64,000 nucleotides of DNA from Rhodospirillales bacterium (GTDB lineage Bacteria > Pseudomonadota > Alphaproteobacteria > Rhodospirillales > UBA2165), in assembly GCA_022823235.1 (NCBI GenBank), contig JAJDXO010000030.1:186001-250000 (forward strand), written 5' to 3'. Position 1 is the first letter of the stretch; every line of letters begins with the position of its first letter. Shown here one piece after another: positions 38,101 to 47,139 of the stretch. The notes beneath the pieces were generated by a model. The model saw nothing but the letters and a program-made list of their open reading frames with translations, was not told the origin of the DNA and did no database searches. The translations under genes were made by a program, and so were the position numbers.

Positions 38101-38383
38101 CACCGATGCCCTGGCCATCGGGCCGCTGGGTTTCACGGCGTCCGGCTCCATCGATACCGACGCCTCGACCATGGATCTTTCCGGCACCATTGTGCCGGCC
38201 TACGTCCTCAACAGTGTGCTCGGCCGGCTGCCGATCATCGGGCAGGTGCTCACCGGCGGTGAGGAAGGGGGCGGGGTGGTCGCCGTCGACTATTCGGTTC
38301 GCGGCATGATCGAAGAGCCCGACGTCAAAATCAATCCGCTGTCCGCGTTGACGCCCGGTTTCTTCAGAAAATTTCTTAAGTAA
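35189..38383 (+). CDS. AsmA-like/DUF3971 protein (YhdP/TamB-type envelope protein)
   Basis: 1064-aa protein with one N-terminal membrane helix (about 10-32) and a very long periplasmic region of beta-strand repeats. The ending, with VDYSVRGMIEEPDVKINPLSALTPGFFRKFLK, is typical of the DUF3971/AsmA-2 C-terminal domain. Proteins of this group (YhdP, TamB, AsmA) are thought to form hydrophobic grooves moving phospholipids between the inner and outer membranes. It starts at GTG 35189 with AAAGG 12 nt upstream, divergent from glnE. No terminator is evident in the 78 bp before the convergent tyrS. Confidence 0.85.
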   Translation: MIIHTFRGFMQLIGVLAVGLAIIFGLLAWRLSAGPISLAFFSPYFEAALKSDDGAFAVKLDDTVLTWSGETGTLEIRIRGAKAIGESGAVIAEIPDLSVTLSGGALLQGKLAPRSISIRNPALNLTRQVHGGIELDLPEAKGARGGAAVAGMIVQQFLAPADTAGPLSHLRRVRIINGDLTINDRLTNTVWRSDTANIDLSREFGTIVGEADLDFDVGEEKAAFAIGGTFDISEERLKLDVGFANLNPRLFARIHPRLDLGSFVDAPVSGTVTATALAGDEISEAEFVLSTGAGHILVSGIADFELPIESAGLRGRFDQARATALIEELSVEFPKEGVIRLPDPVNHGFPLRGLKLTGRYFQDFDRLDIAKLSLELDGPTATVAGSVQEIGGDIEFELHGDINDVPFDRLTEFWPAHWGENPRNWIFANMAGGTLSEATVRVFGTYNEANGFSVSAINGGIAIDDTQVTYLEGLPPAVGVSGRAKYNAKRFDITVTGGTSNGLSVRGGTVVFTGLDEFDQIADIDVIVDGPLQNALSLIEMEPLKFASAAGVDPAAMDGATSTRLRLRFLTERDLTFDKVEIEAKSTLRDVRAGGLFYGFDLLNGQLDLEVDRDGMNLTGRVQVAGADTQVGWRMNFAGDPAVRSRQTIKARLDAEQRRRVFGLEPEMFGQIFLEGPTDIEAVLVRDPEGIGELSIEVGLNAVELAIPRFGWRKKAGTQARGNITARLDGGTLLDIPSFSIGGGGLEITGSAGIRDGDVQRVTIDRLAFGETDLSGIVTPGDDAWDMDVRGPKLDLTAWLDTDDKAGEEQERTASMTISLNVDTVRLQPERTLADVAGALVFDGGLWRRMELQAVLAGGGSLKLDLRTESGRRSLKIRSDDAGAVLRTFDLYDEVVGGNLLVEGIYQDDEPKQPLAGRATIRDFRVTNTPVLARLLSVASLTGFLKLLTGEGLAFTTLNVPFVDRDGVIAVTDALAIGPLGFTASGSIDTDASTMDLSGTIVPAYVLNSVLGRLPIIGQVLTGGEEGGGVVAVDYSVRGMIEEPDVKINPLSALTPGFFRKFLK

Positions 38384-38461
38384 TTGGAACGGAAATCCGA
38401 AGCGCCGCCGGCCGGGACGGATGCGCCCAAGGTCGAAGCGAACTGAGCCCGATCGGCTGCT

Positions 38462-39718
38462 TTAGCCGGCCACCAGTTTCACCAAAGCGTGCCGTTTCTT
38501 GCCCGCCGAGAGTTTAAGTGTCCGGCCGGAAAACGCGGAGGCCTCGACGGTCTCCGTTTCGCTCGCCACCGGCCGGCCGTTGATGCGGGCGCCGCCGCCC
38601 TTGATCAGGCGGCGCGCCTCGCCGTTGGAGTTGGCGAGGCCGGCGCGCCTGAACAGCTCGAAGGCCTGAAGACCGCCGCCGAAATCGGCCTCGCTGATCT
38701 CGATACCGGGCAGGCCCTCGTCCGCCGCCCCTTCCTCGAAGGTGCGCCGGGAGGTCTCCTCGGCTTCCCGCGCGGCTTCGGCGCCGTGGCAGAGGGCGGT
38801 GACCTCGGTGGCCAGGATCTTCTTGGCGTCGTTGAGTTCGGCGCCCTCGAGCGCCGCCAGACGGTTCACTTCGTCCATCGGGAGTTCAGTGAACAGACCG
38901 AGGAACCGGCCCACGTCGGCATCTTCGGCGTTGCGCCAGTACTGCCAGAACTCGTAGGCGCTGAACATCTCCGCATCCAGCCAGACGGCGCCGTCCACGG
39001 ACTTGCCCATCTTGGCGCCCGACGAGGTGGTGATCAGCGGCGAGGTCAGCCCGTAGAGCGACAATCCACCGACCCGGCGGCCAAGCTCGATGCCGTTGAC
39101 GATGTTGCCCCACTGGTCCGACCCGCCCATCTGCATCACGCAGTCATGGCGCCTGGCGAGTTCGACGAAGTCATAGGCCTGGAGAATCATGTAGTTGAAT
39201 TCCAGGAAGGTCAGCGGCTGTTCGCGCTCGAGCCGGAGCCTGACGCTATCGAAGGTCAGCATCCGGTTGATGGTGAAGTGCGGGCCGTAATCCCTGAGCA
39301 GGGAAATGTAGTTGAGCTCGTCCAGCCATTCGGCATTGTCGGCCATGATGGCGCCGGTGGGGCCGTCGTCGAAACTCAGATATTTTTCGAAAGCGCGGCG
39401 AATGCCCCGCTTGTTCTCCTCGATCTGCTCGTAGGTGAGGATTCCGCGGCTTTCATCCTTGCCGCTGGGATCGCCGACCTTGGTGGTGCCGCCGCCAAGC
39501 AGCACGATGGGACGATGCCCGGTCTTTTGCAGCAGGCGCAGCATCATGATCTGAACCAGCGAGCCCACATGGAGGCTCGGGGCGGTGCAGTCGAAACCGA
39601 TGTACGCGACCACGGACTTCTCGCCGGCGAACGCATCCAGCCCCGCATCGTCCGTGCACTGATGGACATAGCCCCGCTCGTGGACCGCATTCATGAAATC
39701 TGATTTAAAGGTGGGCAT
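38462..39718 (-). CDS. tyrS: Tyrosyl-tRNA synthetase
   Basis: 418-aa class I aminoacyl-tRNA synthetase. ATG 39718 ([23 protein letters not shown]) is the normal family start; the track start at 39784 adds 22 residues. The HIGH-equivalent motif is PSLHVGSLV, the KMSKS loop appears as [14 protein letters not shown], and the C-terminal S4-like RNA-binding domain (about 350-418) includes [18 protein letters not shown]. It charges tRNA-Tyr. Divergent from anmK. Confidence 0.95.
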   Translation of the reverse strand: MPTFKSDFMNAVHERGYVHQCTDDAGLDAFAGEKSVVAYIGFDCTAPSLHVGSLVQIMMLRLLQKTGHRPIVLLGGGTTKVGDPSGKDESRGILTYEQIEENKRGIRRAFEKYLSFDDGPTGAIMADNAEWLDELNYISLLRDYGPHFTINRMLTFDSVRLRLEREQPLTFLEFNYMILQAYDFVELARRHDCVMQMGGSDQWGNIVNGIELGRRVGGLSLYGLTSPLITTSSGAKMGKSVDGAVWLDAEMFSAYEFWQYWRNAEDADVGRFLGLFTELPMDEVNRLAALEGAELNDAKKILATEVTALCHGAEAAREAEETSRRTFEEGAADEGLPGIEISEADFGGGLQAFELFRRAGLANSNGEARRLIKGGGARINGRPVASETETVEASAFSGRTLKLSAGKKRHALVKLVAG

Positions 39719-39820
39719 GAGATTGATGCCTTGCCGTCTCGCGAATCTTCGCCTTGCCGCCGGAATGGGGCGTCGCTTTAGCACACTCGGGTGCGGCGAA
39801 CAACGGCCCCGGCCGGCGCG

Positions 39821-40948
39821 GTGACGACAATCCGTACCGCACTCGGCCTGATGAGCGGCACGTCGCTGGACGGCATCGACGCGGCCATCATCAAGACCGA
39901 CGGCGTCGGCGTGTTCGAGCGCGGCGCCTCATTGCCCGGAACCTACGATGCCGCGTTCCGCGGCCGTTTGCGGGACTGCCTGCGCCGGACCACGGCCGAT
40001 CCGGCCGTGGAGGAGGAGTTGACCCGCCGCCACGCGGACCAGGTCTCGGCACTGCTCGCGAAGGCCGGCTTGGCGCCGCCGGACATCGACGTCATCGGCT
40101 TTCATGGCCAGACCATCAACCATTTGCCCGAGGCGGCAACCACGCTGCAGCTCGGCGATGGAGAGCGGCTGGCCCGGCTTACCGGCATCGATGTGGTGAA
40201 TGATTTCCGCAGCAACGACATGGCGCACGGCGGACAGGGGGCGCCGTTTGCGCCGCTCTATCACTGGGCGCTCGCCCGCGGCCTCGAAAAACCGCTGGCG
40301 GTGCTCAATCTGGGCGGCGTCGCGAACGTGACCTGGATCGGCGAGGGCGGGCCCGAGGCGCCCGGCACATTGCTTGCCTTCGATACCGGTCCGGCCAATG
40401 CCCTGCTGGATGATTGGGTGGCCGGGCGGCGGGGCGCCGCCATGGATGAGGATGGGCGGCTGGCCGCCTCGGGTACGGTGAATCGGGACGTGCTGGCGGA
40501 ACTGATGGATCACCCCTACTTCGGTCTCGCGCCGCCGAAGTCCCTCGACCGGCTGGATTTTTCGGCCGGGCCCGCCGAACACCTTGACGACGCGGACGGC
40601 GCGGCGACCCTGTTGGCGTTTACCGCCGCCTCGGTGGCCGCCGCCGCGCCGCATCTTCCGGAAACGCCGCGACGATGGCTGGTTACCGGCGGCGGGCGGC
40701 ACAACCCGGTGATCATGGCGGAATTGGCCGATTCCCTGGGTACGGGGATCGAGCCCGTCGAGGCGGTCGGATGGGACGGCAATATGCTGGAGGCGCAGGC
40801 ATTCGCCTATCTGGCGGTCCGGTCGCTGAGGGGCCTGCCGCTCAGCGTCCCCGGCACCACGGGTGTTTCATCTCCGGTGCCGGGCGGGGTCCATCACCGG
40901 GCTCAGGCGTCGGCGTCTTCGGCCGGCTTCAGCGCCTCGTCGAGATAG
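39821..40948 (+). CDS. anmK: Anhydro-N-acetylmuramic acid kinase
   Basis: About 375-aa ASKHA-fold kinase that opens and phosphorylates 1,6-anhydroMurNAc in peptidoglycan recycling. Motifs: [15 protein letters not shown] (phosphate loop), [51 protein letters not shown] and [12 protein letters not shown] use GTG 39821; GTG 39791 is the in-frame alternative. The family usually ends soon after PGTTGV...GG; here about 17 extra Ala/Ser-rich residues follow, produced by reading 46 bp into the convergent hydrolase gene, so the last part is unlikely to be functional. Confidence 0.92.
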   Translation: MTTIRTALGLMSGTSLDGIDAAIIKTDGVGVFERGASLPGTYDAAFRGRLRDCLRRTTADPAVEEELTRRHADQVSALLAKAGLAPPDIDVIGFHGQTINHLPEAATTLQLGDGERLARLTGIDVVNDFRSNDMAHGGQGAPFAPLYHWALARGLEKPLAVLNLGGVANVTWIGEGGPEAPGTLLAFDTGPANALLDDWVAGRRGAAMDEDGRLAASGTVNRDVLAELMDHPYFGLAPPKSLDRLDFSAGPAEHLDDADGAATLLAFTAASVAAAAPHLPETPRRWLVTGGGRHNPVIMAELADSLGTGIEPVEAVGWDGNMLEAQAFAYLAVRSLRGLPLSVPGTTGVSSPVPGGVHHRAQASASSAGFSASSR

Positions 40949-41562
40949 GCGCCGACTTCGCCATCCAGCTTGTCCAGCTTGTCCTGATAGAAATGATCGC
41001 CGCCCTGGATGACGCTGAGCCCGACCGAAATGTTCTTCTGATTGTCGAGTTTGGTCGCCAGCCTGTTTACCGCGTCCAGGGGCACCTGCTCGTCCTTATC
41101 GCCGTGGACGATCAGCCCCGACGAGGGGCAAGGGGCGAGGAACGTGAAGTCCTCGGTGCTGGCCGGCGGCGACACCGAGATGAAGCCTCCGATTTCCGGG
41201 CGCCGCATCATCAACTGCATGGCGATCAGCGCCCCGAAGGAATAGCCGCCGATCCAGCAGAACCGGCTGTTCTGGTTGATCTGCTGCATCCAGTCGAAGG
41301 CGTAGGCCGCGTCGCTCAACTCGCCGATCCCGGCATCGAAGGCGCCCTGCGATTTGCCGACGCCCCTGAAATTGAACCTGAGCACCGAGAACCCCCGGTC
41401 GGCAAACGCGTTGAACACCGTGTAGACGACGCGATTGTTCATGTTGCCGCCGTGGAGGGGGTGCGGATGCAGCACGATCGCGATGGGCGCGTTGGGCGTT
41501 TTACTCTGATGATAGCGGCCTTCGAGGCGGCCGTCGGGACCGTTGAAGATAACTTCGGGCAT
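40903..41562 (-). CDS. Alpha/beta hydrolase (COG2945-like)
   Basis: 219-aa serine hydrolase fold. ATG 41562 is chosen because AGGAACC lies upstream and the protein then begins MPEVIFNGPDGRLEGRYH; the track start is 13 residues earlier. Landmarks: HPHPLHGGNMNNRVV (oxyanion region typical of COG2945), nucleophile elbow GGYSFGALIA with Ser, HGDKDEQVP with the acid, and the catalytic His in GGDHFYQ. The substrate is unknown; members are small esterases or dienelactone-hydrolase relatives. It overlaps the anmK 3' end by 46 bp, and is divergent from cysE across a 252-bp regulatory region. Confidence 0.85.
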   Translation of the reverse strand: MPEVIFNGPDGRLEGRYHQSKTPNAPIAIVLHPHPLHGGNMNNRVVYTVFNAFADRGFSVLRFNFRGVGKSQGAFDAGIGELSDAAYAFDWMQQINQNSRFCWIGGYSFGALIAMQLMMRRPEIGGFISVSPPASTEDFTFLAPCPSSGLIVHGDKDEQVPLDAVNRLATKLDNQKNISVGLSVIQGGDHFYQDKLDKLDGEVGAYLDEALKPAEDADA

Positions 41563-41677
41563 TGGTATTGACGGGTTCCTGGTAGCGGGACGTGATTGCA
41601 AAAGCAGTTTAAGTGGTTAATTCAGACCCATGATTTTGATCGATTTTCCTAAATTTTTCCCAAAAAAGCGGGCTTTT

Positions 41678-41732
41678 TTACTTGACCAAATTAGTCGGAT
41701 AATCTATATACCCGACTAAATTACCCGGGATT
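41678..41732 (+). promoter_or_regulatory. cysE-iscR-suf promoter with two tandem IscR type 1-like sites
   Basis: -35 TTGACC (41682-41687), exactly 17 bp, -10 TATATA (41705-41710); the start point should be near 41717, giving a leader of about 98 nt to cysE. Site 1 (41678-41702, core CTTGACCAAATTAGTCGG) and site 2 (41708-41732, core CCCGACTAAATTACCCGGG) each match about 21 of 25 positions of the E. coli type 1 IscR consensus by my count. They are spaced 30 bp apart, one on the -35 and one on the -10/start. The expected logic is repression by [2Fe-2S]-IscR and derepression under Fe-S demand. Confidence 0.78.
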
Positions 41733-41814
41733 AGACTTTGCGACATCATTTGGACGGCGGGACTCCGTTTCCACGGCCGTCCCTCCGGACGAACGGGCGG
41801 CGGATACTAGCACA

Positions 41815-42594
41815 ATGAAGCAACGCTTTTTCAAGAGACTTCACGAAGATATTCGGTCGTTCATGGACCGGGACCCGGCGGCGCGGTCCAAGCTCGAAGT
41901 ATTTCTGTGCTATCCCGGCTATCACGCCATTCTGTATTACCGGTTTTCCAACCTTTTCTGGCGCAAGGGCCTTCATCTTATCGCCCGTTTCGTTTCCAAC
42001 TTCGCCAAGGTGGTCACCGGCATCGAAATTCATCCCGGCGCGACGATCGGGCGCCGGATGTTCATCGACCACGGCACCGGCGTGGTGATCGGCGAGACCT
42101 CAGAGATCGGCGACGACGTGACCCTCTACCAGGGCGTGACGCTCGGCGGGACGTCGCTGGAGAAGGGCAAGCGCCACCCGACGGTGCGCGACCGGGTTAT
42201 TGTCGGCTCCGGCGCGCAGGTATTGGGGCCCATCACTGTCGGTGAAGGCGCACGCATCGGCGCCAACGCCGTGGTGCTGAAGGACGTGCCCGAAGGCGCC
42301 ACCATGGTCGGCATCCCGGCCAAGATGGTCATGGCCAAGGGCAGGTCCCAGGATGACGACTTCACCGCCTACGGCACCCCGACCGATGACCTGCCCGATC
42401 CGGTGGCCAAGAGTTTCGAGAGCCTGCGCAGCCAATTGCAGGCACTGACGACGCGTATCGACGACCTCGAGCGCGAAAACCAAGAGCTGAAGCGCCGGGG
42501 CAACGGCGCCCGCGAAACAATGAACAATCAAGAAGACAGCGACCGCGGCCAAGGCGGGGAGGAAGACCCGCTAACCCGCACCGGGAATGACTGA
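41815..42594 (+). CDS. cysE: Serine O-acetyltransferase
   Basis: 259-aa hexapeptide-repeat (left-handed beta-helix) enzyme making O-acetylserine, the precursor of cysteine. The catalytic core reads [44 protein letters not shown], with the His/Asp dyad (IDHGTG) of CysE, followed by [15 protein letters not shown] and GIPAKMV. The C-terminus is unusually long and polar, ending in a coiled-coil-like stretch ([25 protein letters not shown]). As first gene of the iscR-suf operon it links cysteine supply to the desulfurases downstream. Confidence 0.93.
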   Translation: MKQRFFKRLHEDIRSFMDRDPAARSKLEVFLCYPGYHAILYYRFSNLFWRKGLHLIARFVSNFAKVVTGIEIHPGATIGRRMFIDHGTGVVIGETSEIGDDVTLYQGVTLGGTSLEKGKRHPTVRDRVIVGSGAQVLGPITVGEGARIGANAVVLKDVPEGATMVGIPAKMVMAKGRSQDDDFTAYGTPTDDLPDPVAKSFESLRSQLQALTTRIDDLERENQELKRRGNGARETMNNQEDSDRGQGGEEDPLTRTGND

Positions 42595-42645
42595 TCGTCC
42601 CCGGCCAAGGGCCGCGGCGATCGCAGCAATTGAAGGAGACAGCTA

Positions 42646-43158
42646 GTGAAGCTGAGCACCAAGGGCCGTTACGCCGTCATGGCAATGGTTGATCTGGCCC
42701 GTCAAAGCCGAGAGGGCCAGCCCGTCGCGTTGGCCGACATCGCCGAGCGTCAGGATATTTCGCTTTCCTATCTGGAGCAGCTGTTCGGCAAGCTCCGCAA
42801 AGGGTCCCAGGTCAAGAGCGTCCGGGGCCCGGGCGGCGGCTATCAGTTGGCCCGCGCCGCCAACGAGATGCGGATTTCCGACATCATCCTGGCCGTCGAT
42901 GAGCCGATCAAGGCCACCCGTTGCACCCCGGGTTCGCCGGAGGGATGCCATACCGACCGCAGCCGCTGCCTGACCCACGATTTGTGGGAGGAACTGGGCA
43001 ACCAGATCTACCTCTACCTGAGCTCGGTCAGCCTCGAGGACGTGATCGAGAACCGGGTTCTGGGGACCAGCGGTCTGCTGAGCGCGCCGGAGGTGGTGAT
43101 CGGGCAGCCGGTTCCCGTGGCGCCGCAGCCGCAGCCCGCGCAGGTGCCCGCGGAATAG
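42646..43158 (+). CDS. iscR: Fe-S cluster regulator IscR (Rrf2 family)
   Basis: 170-aa winged-helix repressor starting at GTG 42646 behind GAAGGAGA. The HTH region MKLSTKGRYAVMAMVDLARQ is canonical. The [2Fe-2S] ligands are C-x7-C-x6-C-x2-H in RCTPGSPEGCHTDRSRCLTHDLW, spacing slightly wider than the E. coli protein (x5/x5/x2). The C-terminal tail is Pro/Gln-rich. It senses cluster status and should act on the two sites in its own operon promoter at 41678-41732. Confidence 0.94.
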   Translation: MKLSTKGRYAVMAMVDLARQSREGQPVALADIAERQDISLSYLEQLFGKLRKGSQVKSVRGPGGGYQLARAANEMRISDIILAVDEPIKATRCTPGSPEGCHTDRSRCLTHDLWEELGNQIYLYLSSVSLEDVIENRVLGTSGLLSAPEVVIGQPVPVAPQPQPAQVPAE

Positions 43159-43228
43159 CCGGGCCGGATTCGGCCGGCATCGGTCCGGCCGCCGCCAATT
43201 GACAACGGATAGCCAACGGAACCAGCTT

Positions 43229-44350
43229 GTGAGCGCTTATCTCGACTATAACGCGACGGCCCCGCTTCGGCCCGAAGCCGCCGAGATCATGACCCGCCTG
43301 CTTGCCGAGACAGGCAACGGGTCCTCGGTGCATAGGGCCGGGCGCCGGGCGCGCGCGCATGTGGAGACGGCGCGGGAACAAGTGGCCGGGGCGCTCGGCG
43401 CGGCGCCTGCCGGGGTGGTGTTCACCAGCGGCGGCACGGAAGCCAATAATCTGGCGATCAAGGGTGCCGGACGGAAACGCCTGCTGGTGTCGGCGATCGA
43501 GCATCCATCCGTCCTGGAAGCCGCCCCGGGGGCCGAAATCATCCCGGCGGACGGGGACGGCGTCGTCGATCTTGCCGCCCTCGAGACCCTGCTGGCCGAA
43601 AATGATGCGCCGGCGCTGGTTTCCGTCATGCTGGCGAACAACGAAACCGGCGTGGTCCAGCCGGTGGCGGCGGCGGCCGAGATCGTCCGCCGGCATGGGG
43701 CGCTGCTGCACACCGATGCGATTCAGGCAGCGGGCAAACTGCCCGTGGACATGGCCTGGCTCGGTGCGGATATGATGACCGTGTCGTCCCATAAACTGGG
43801 CGGGCCACAGGGCGTTGGCGCCTTGATCGTTCGTGACGGCCTCGACATCGAACCCCAGATACGGGGCGGCGGTCAGGAGCGGGGACACCGGGCGGGGACC
43901 GAGAACGTTCCCGGGATCGCCGCCTTCGGCGCGGCCCTCGACGCGGCCTGCACCTCGATGGCTTGCTACGATGCCATCGAGGAACTGCGCGACCATATGG
44001 AACTGCGGATCGGCGCGGCCGCGCCCGAAGCGGTTTTCTTCGGCGCGCGCGCCGAGCGGCTGCCCAACACCCTGTGTTTCGGTGTCCCGGGCTTGCCCAG
44101 TGAGACCCAGGTCATTTCCCTCGACTTGGCCGGGGTCATGGTCAGCGCCGGGTCGGCCTGCTCGTCGGGCAAGGTTGAGCCGTCCCATGTGCTTACCGCC
44201 ATGGGGGCGCCCGACGATCTCGCCCAGTCATCCATCCGGGTGAGCCTGGGTTGGGACTCGACGGAGGACGATGTCCGGGCCTTCGTTTCGGCCTGGTCGG
44301 AACTTCACGGCCGGACCCGGGGCGCCGCCGCCCAGGCAAGCGCGGCGTGA
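43229..44350 (+). CDS. Cysteine desulfurase, NifS/IscS type (first copy)
   Basis: 373-aa PLP enzyme releasing sulfur from cysteine as a persulfide. GTG 43229 (MSAYLDYNATAPLRPEA) matches the family start; the TTG at 43199 is less likely. PLP-binding lysine in VSSHKLGGPQGVGAL, PLP His in SAIEHPSVLE, and the catalytic Cys on the mobile loop SAGSACSSGKVEPSHVL, a group I (IscS/NifS) signature. It is more divergent than the next gene product and shorter by 20 residues. Second desulfurase of the group follows 13 bp later. Confidence 0.9.
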   Translation: MSAYLDYNATAPLRPEAAEIMTRLLAETGNGSSVHRAGRRARAHVETAREQVAGALGAAPAGVVFTSGGTEANNLAIKGAGRKRLLVSAIEHPSVLEAAPGAEIIPADGDGVVDLAALETLLAENDAPALVSVMLANNETGVVQPVAAAAEIVRRHGALLHTDAIQAAGKLPVDMAWLGADMMTVSSHKLGGPQGVGALIVRDGLDIEPQIRGGGQERGHRAGTENVPGIAAFGAALDAACTSMACYDAIEELRDHMELRIGAAAPEAVFFGARAERLPNTLCFGVPGLPSETQVISLDLAGVMVSAGSACSSGKVEPSHVLTAMGAPDDLAQSSIRVSLGWDSTEDDVRAFVSAWSELHGRTRGAAAQASAA

Positions 44351-44363
44351 GGAGGTTTCCCGG

Positions 44364-45545
44364 ATGAACCAGCAGCAGCGCATCTATCTGGACAATCAGG
44401 CGACCACGCCCACCGATCCGCGGGTGGTCGAGGCCATGCTGCCGTATTTTTCCGACAAGTTCGGCAATCCCCATTCGGACAGCCATGCCTTCGGCGCCGA
44501 GGCGAGCGAGGCCGTCGAGGCGGCCCGCGCGCAGGTCGCCGGGCTGATCGGCGCCCGGCCGCGGGAGATCTTTTTCACGTCGGGCGCCACGGAATCCAAC
44601 AACATCGCCATCAAGGGCGCGGCGGCGGAGCGCCGCAACACCCGGCGTCATGTGGTCACCTGCGTGACCGAGCACCTGTGCGTGTTGAACTCGGTGCTGG
44701 AACTCGACGATCAGGGTTTCGACATAACCTATCTGCCGGTGGACGCGGACGGCATGATCGATCTCGACGAGCTTCGGGCCGCGGTCACCGGGGACACGCT
44801 GCTGGTCTCCGTCATGGCGGTGCAGAACGAGGTCGGCGTGATTCAGCCGATGGCCGAGATCGGCGCCATCTGCCGGGAGGCGGGCGCCTGCCTGCATACC
44901 GACGCGGCCCAGGCCGCCGGCAAGATCCCGCTCGATGTGCGGGAGATGAACATCGATCTGCTGAGCATTTCCGGCCACAAGCTGTATGGGCCGATGGGTG
45001 TGGGCGCGCTTTACAAGCGTGAAGATTCCGGGGTCCGGGTGGCGCCCATCTTCAGCGGCGGCGGTCAGGAGCAGGGGGTGCGTCCGGGTACCGTCCCGGC
45101 GCCGCTGGCTGTCGGTATCGGCGCCGCCTGCGCGATCGCGGCCGAGGAGATGGCCGGCGAGGCGAACCGCCTCCGCATGCTCCGCGACGGCCTGCTTCAG
45201 CGGATTACCGAAGCGGTGCCGGGTATCAAGCTCAATGGTCACGCCGAAAAACGGATTGCCGGAAACCTCAATATCAGCGTCGAGGGACTGTTGGCCGATG
45301 CGATGATGGCCGCCATGCCGGACATCGCCGTATCGTCGGGGTCGGCGTGCTCGTCGGCGGAGTCCGAATCCTCGCACGTTCTCCGCTCCCTTGGCCTCAC
45401 CGACGAACAGGCGGAGGGCAGCCTGCGCATCGGGCTCGGGCGCTTCACCACCACCGACGAAATAAATGTTGCCGGCGATCGATTGATCGAAGCGATCACG
45501 CAACTACGTATGAAGGGCGCCGCGAATTCCGTGGCGGCCGAATAA
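44364..45545 (+). CDS. iscS: Cysteine desulfurase IscS (second copy)
   Basis: 393-aa group I desulfurase, starting at ATG 44364 behind GAGGAGG. It is closer to canonical Isc[35 protein letters not shown] Lys in [16 protein letters not shown] and active Cys in [18 protein letters not shown]. It probably feeds the SUF scaffold and thiolation partners such as MnmA. The track ORF from 44271 is an N-terminal over-extension into the upstream gene. Tandem IscS-type genes plus SufS downstream make three desulfurases in the operon. Confidence 0.93.
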   Translation: MNQQQRIYLDNQATTPTDPRVVEAMLPYFSDKFGNPHSDSHAFGAEASEAVEAARAQVAGLIGARPREIFFTSGATESNNIAIKGAAAERRNTRRHVVTCVTEHLCVLNSVLELDDQGFDITYLPVDADGMIDLDELRAAVTGDTLLVSVMAVQNEVGVIQPMAEIGAICREAGACLHTDAAQAAGKIPLDVREMNIDLLSISGHKLYGPMGVGALYKREDSGVRVAPIFSGGGQEQGVRPGTVPAPLAVGIGAACAIAAEEMAGEANRLRMLRDGLLQRITEAVPGIKLNGHAEKRIAGNLNISVEGLLADAMMAAMPDIAVSSGSACSSAESESSHVLRSLGLTDEQAEGSLRIGLGRFTTTDEINVAGDRLIEAITQLRMKGAANSVAAE

Positions 45546-45585
45546 CCGGAACCCTAGTCAGGCCCGGAGGGAAACGAGAGAAACA

Positions 45586-47046
45586 ATGGCAGTCACTCAA
45601 GAAACCGTCCAAACGGTCCAGGAAGTCGAAAAGTACAAATACGGCTTCGTCACCGATATCGATACGGATACGGCGCCCAAGGGCCTGAACGAGGATATCA
45701 TCCGGTTCATCTCGGCCAAGAAGGAGGAGCCCCAATGGCTGCTCGACTGGCGCCTCAAGGCCTATGAGCACTGGCTGACCATGGAGGAGCCGGACTGGGC
45801 CAAGGTCGGCTATCCGCCCATCGACTATCAGGACGCTTATTATTATTCGGCGCCCAAGTCGGCGGAAGAGGGGCCGGAAAGCCTCGACGACGTGGACCCG
45901 GAACTGCTGGCCACGTACGAGAAGCTCGGCATTCCCCTGCACGAACAGGAGGTGCTCGCCGGCGTGAAGAACGTTGCCGTGGACGCGGTGTTCGACAGCG
46001 TCTCGGTGGCGACGACGTTCAAGGAGACCCTCGCCGCCCACGGGGTGATCTTTTGCTCGATCTCCGAAGCGGTGAAGGACCATCCGGAGCTGGTGAGGGA
46101 ATATCTCGGCTCCGTCGTTCCCTATTCGGACAATTTTTTCGCGACGCTCAATTGCGCGGTATTCACGGACGGGTCGTTCGTCTACATCCCGAAAGGGGTG
46201 CGCTGCCCGATGGAGCTCTCCACCTACTTCCGGATCAACGCGGCCAATACGGGCCAGTTCGAGCGGACGCTGATCATCGCCGATGAGGGCTCCTACGTGA
46301 GTTACCTCGAAGGCTGCACCGCGCCGATGCGGGACGAGAACCAGCTCCACGCGGCGGTTGTCGAACTGGTCGCCCACAAGGACGCGGAAATCAAATACTC
46401 GACGGTCCAGAACTGGTATCCCGGCGACGAAAACGGTGTCGGCGGCATCTACAACTTCGTCACCAAGCGGGGCGCCTGCCGCGGCGACGATTCCAAGATT
46501 TCCTGGACCCAGGTCGAGACCGGCTCGGCGATTACCTGGAAGTATCCGAGTTGCATCCTGCAGGGCGATCGGTCGGTGGGCGAGTTCTATTCCATCGCCA
46601 TCACCAACAACTTCCAGCAGGCCGATACGGGCACCAAGATGATCCATCTCGGCAAGGACACCAGGTCGAGGATCATTTCCAAGGGTATCTCGGCGGGCAA
46701 ATCCCAGGCCACCTACCGCGGGCTGGTGAAGATGATGCCCAATGCCTCGGATGCGCGGAATTATTCCCAGTGCGATTCACTGCTCATCGGATCGGAGTGC
46801 GGCGCCCATACGGTGCCCTATATCGAGAGCCGCAACCGCTCCGCCCAGGTCGAGCACGAAGCGACGACCTCGAAGATCAGCGACGACCAGTTGTTCTATT
46901 GCCGCCAGCGGGGAATCGGCGAGGAGGAAGCCGTTGCCCTGATCGTCAACGGATTCTGCCGCGAGGTGCTGCAGGAACTGCCCATGGAATTCGCCGTCGA
47001 GGCACAGAAGCTGGTCGGAATCAGCCTCGAGGGAAGCGTCGGATAA
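45586..47046 (+). CDS. sufB: Fe-S cluster assembly scaffold SufB
   Basis: 486-aa subunit of the SufBCD complex, on which clusters are built in the cytosol. Typical segments: [84 protein letters not shown] and the C-terminal [26 protein letters not shown] with conserved Cys. It lies 40 bp behind iscS with GGAGGGAAACG upstream, and is separated from sufC by 93 bp carrying a decamer repeat. Confidence 0.96.
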   Translation: MAVTQETVQTVQEVEKYKYGFVTDIDTDTAPKGLNEDIIRFISAKKEEPQWLLDWRLKAYEHWLTMEEPDWAKVGYPPIDYQDAYYYSAPKSAEEGPESLDDVDPELLATYEKLGIPLHEQEVLAGVKNVAVDAVFDSVSVATTFKETLAAHGVIFCSISEAVKDHPELVREYLGSVVPYSDNFFATLNCAVFTDGSFVYIPKGVRCPMELSTYFRINAANTGQFERTLIIADEGSYVSYLEGCTAPMRDENQLHAAVVELVAHKDAEIKYSTVQNWYPGDENGVGGIYNFVTKRGACRGDDSKISWTQVETGSAITWKYPSCILQGDRSVGEFYSIAITNNFQQADTGTKMIHLGKDTRSRIISKGISAGKSQATYRGLVKMMPNASDARNYSQCDSLLIGSECGAHTVPYIESRNRSAQVEHEATTSKISDDQLFYCRQRGIGEEEAVALIVNGFCREVLQELPMEFAVEAQKLVGISLEGSVG

Positions 47047-47077
47047 GGCGCGAATTGGAACGAAAAGAAGTCATCAA

Positions 47078-47117
47078 ATGTCCATGAATGTCCATGAATG
47101 TCCATGAATGTCCATTA
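47078..47117 (+). repeat. Four tandem decamers ATGTCCATGA between sufB and sufC
   Basis: ATGTCCATGA occurs perfectly at 47078-47087, 47088-47097 and 47098-47107, and once more as ATGTCCATTA (47108-47117). Each unit contains two ATGs, and three units (30 nt) read MSMNVHECP-stop. It lies just ahead of the sufC ribosome binding site GGAAGAG (47121-47127). Copy number could vary by slippage and change sufB-sufC spacing. Confidence 0.95.
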
Positions 47118-47139
47118 GCCGGAAGAGTTCGTAAGAATT

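Noticed and set aside
41662-41679. AAAAAAG-CGGG-CTTTTTT hairpin as a terminator
   Set aside because: The stem is almost all A-T and lies between divergent promoters, directly before the cysE -35; an upstream AT-rich element is more likely.
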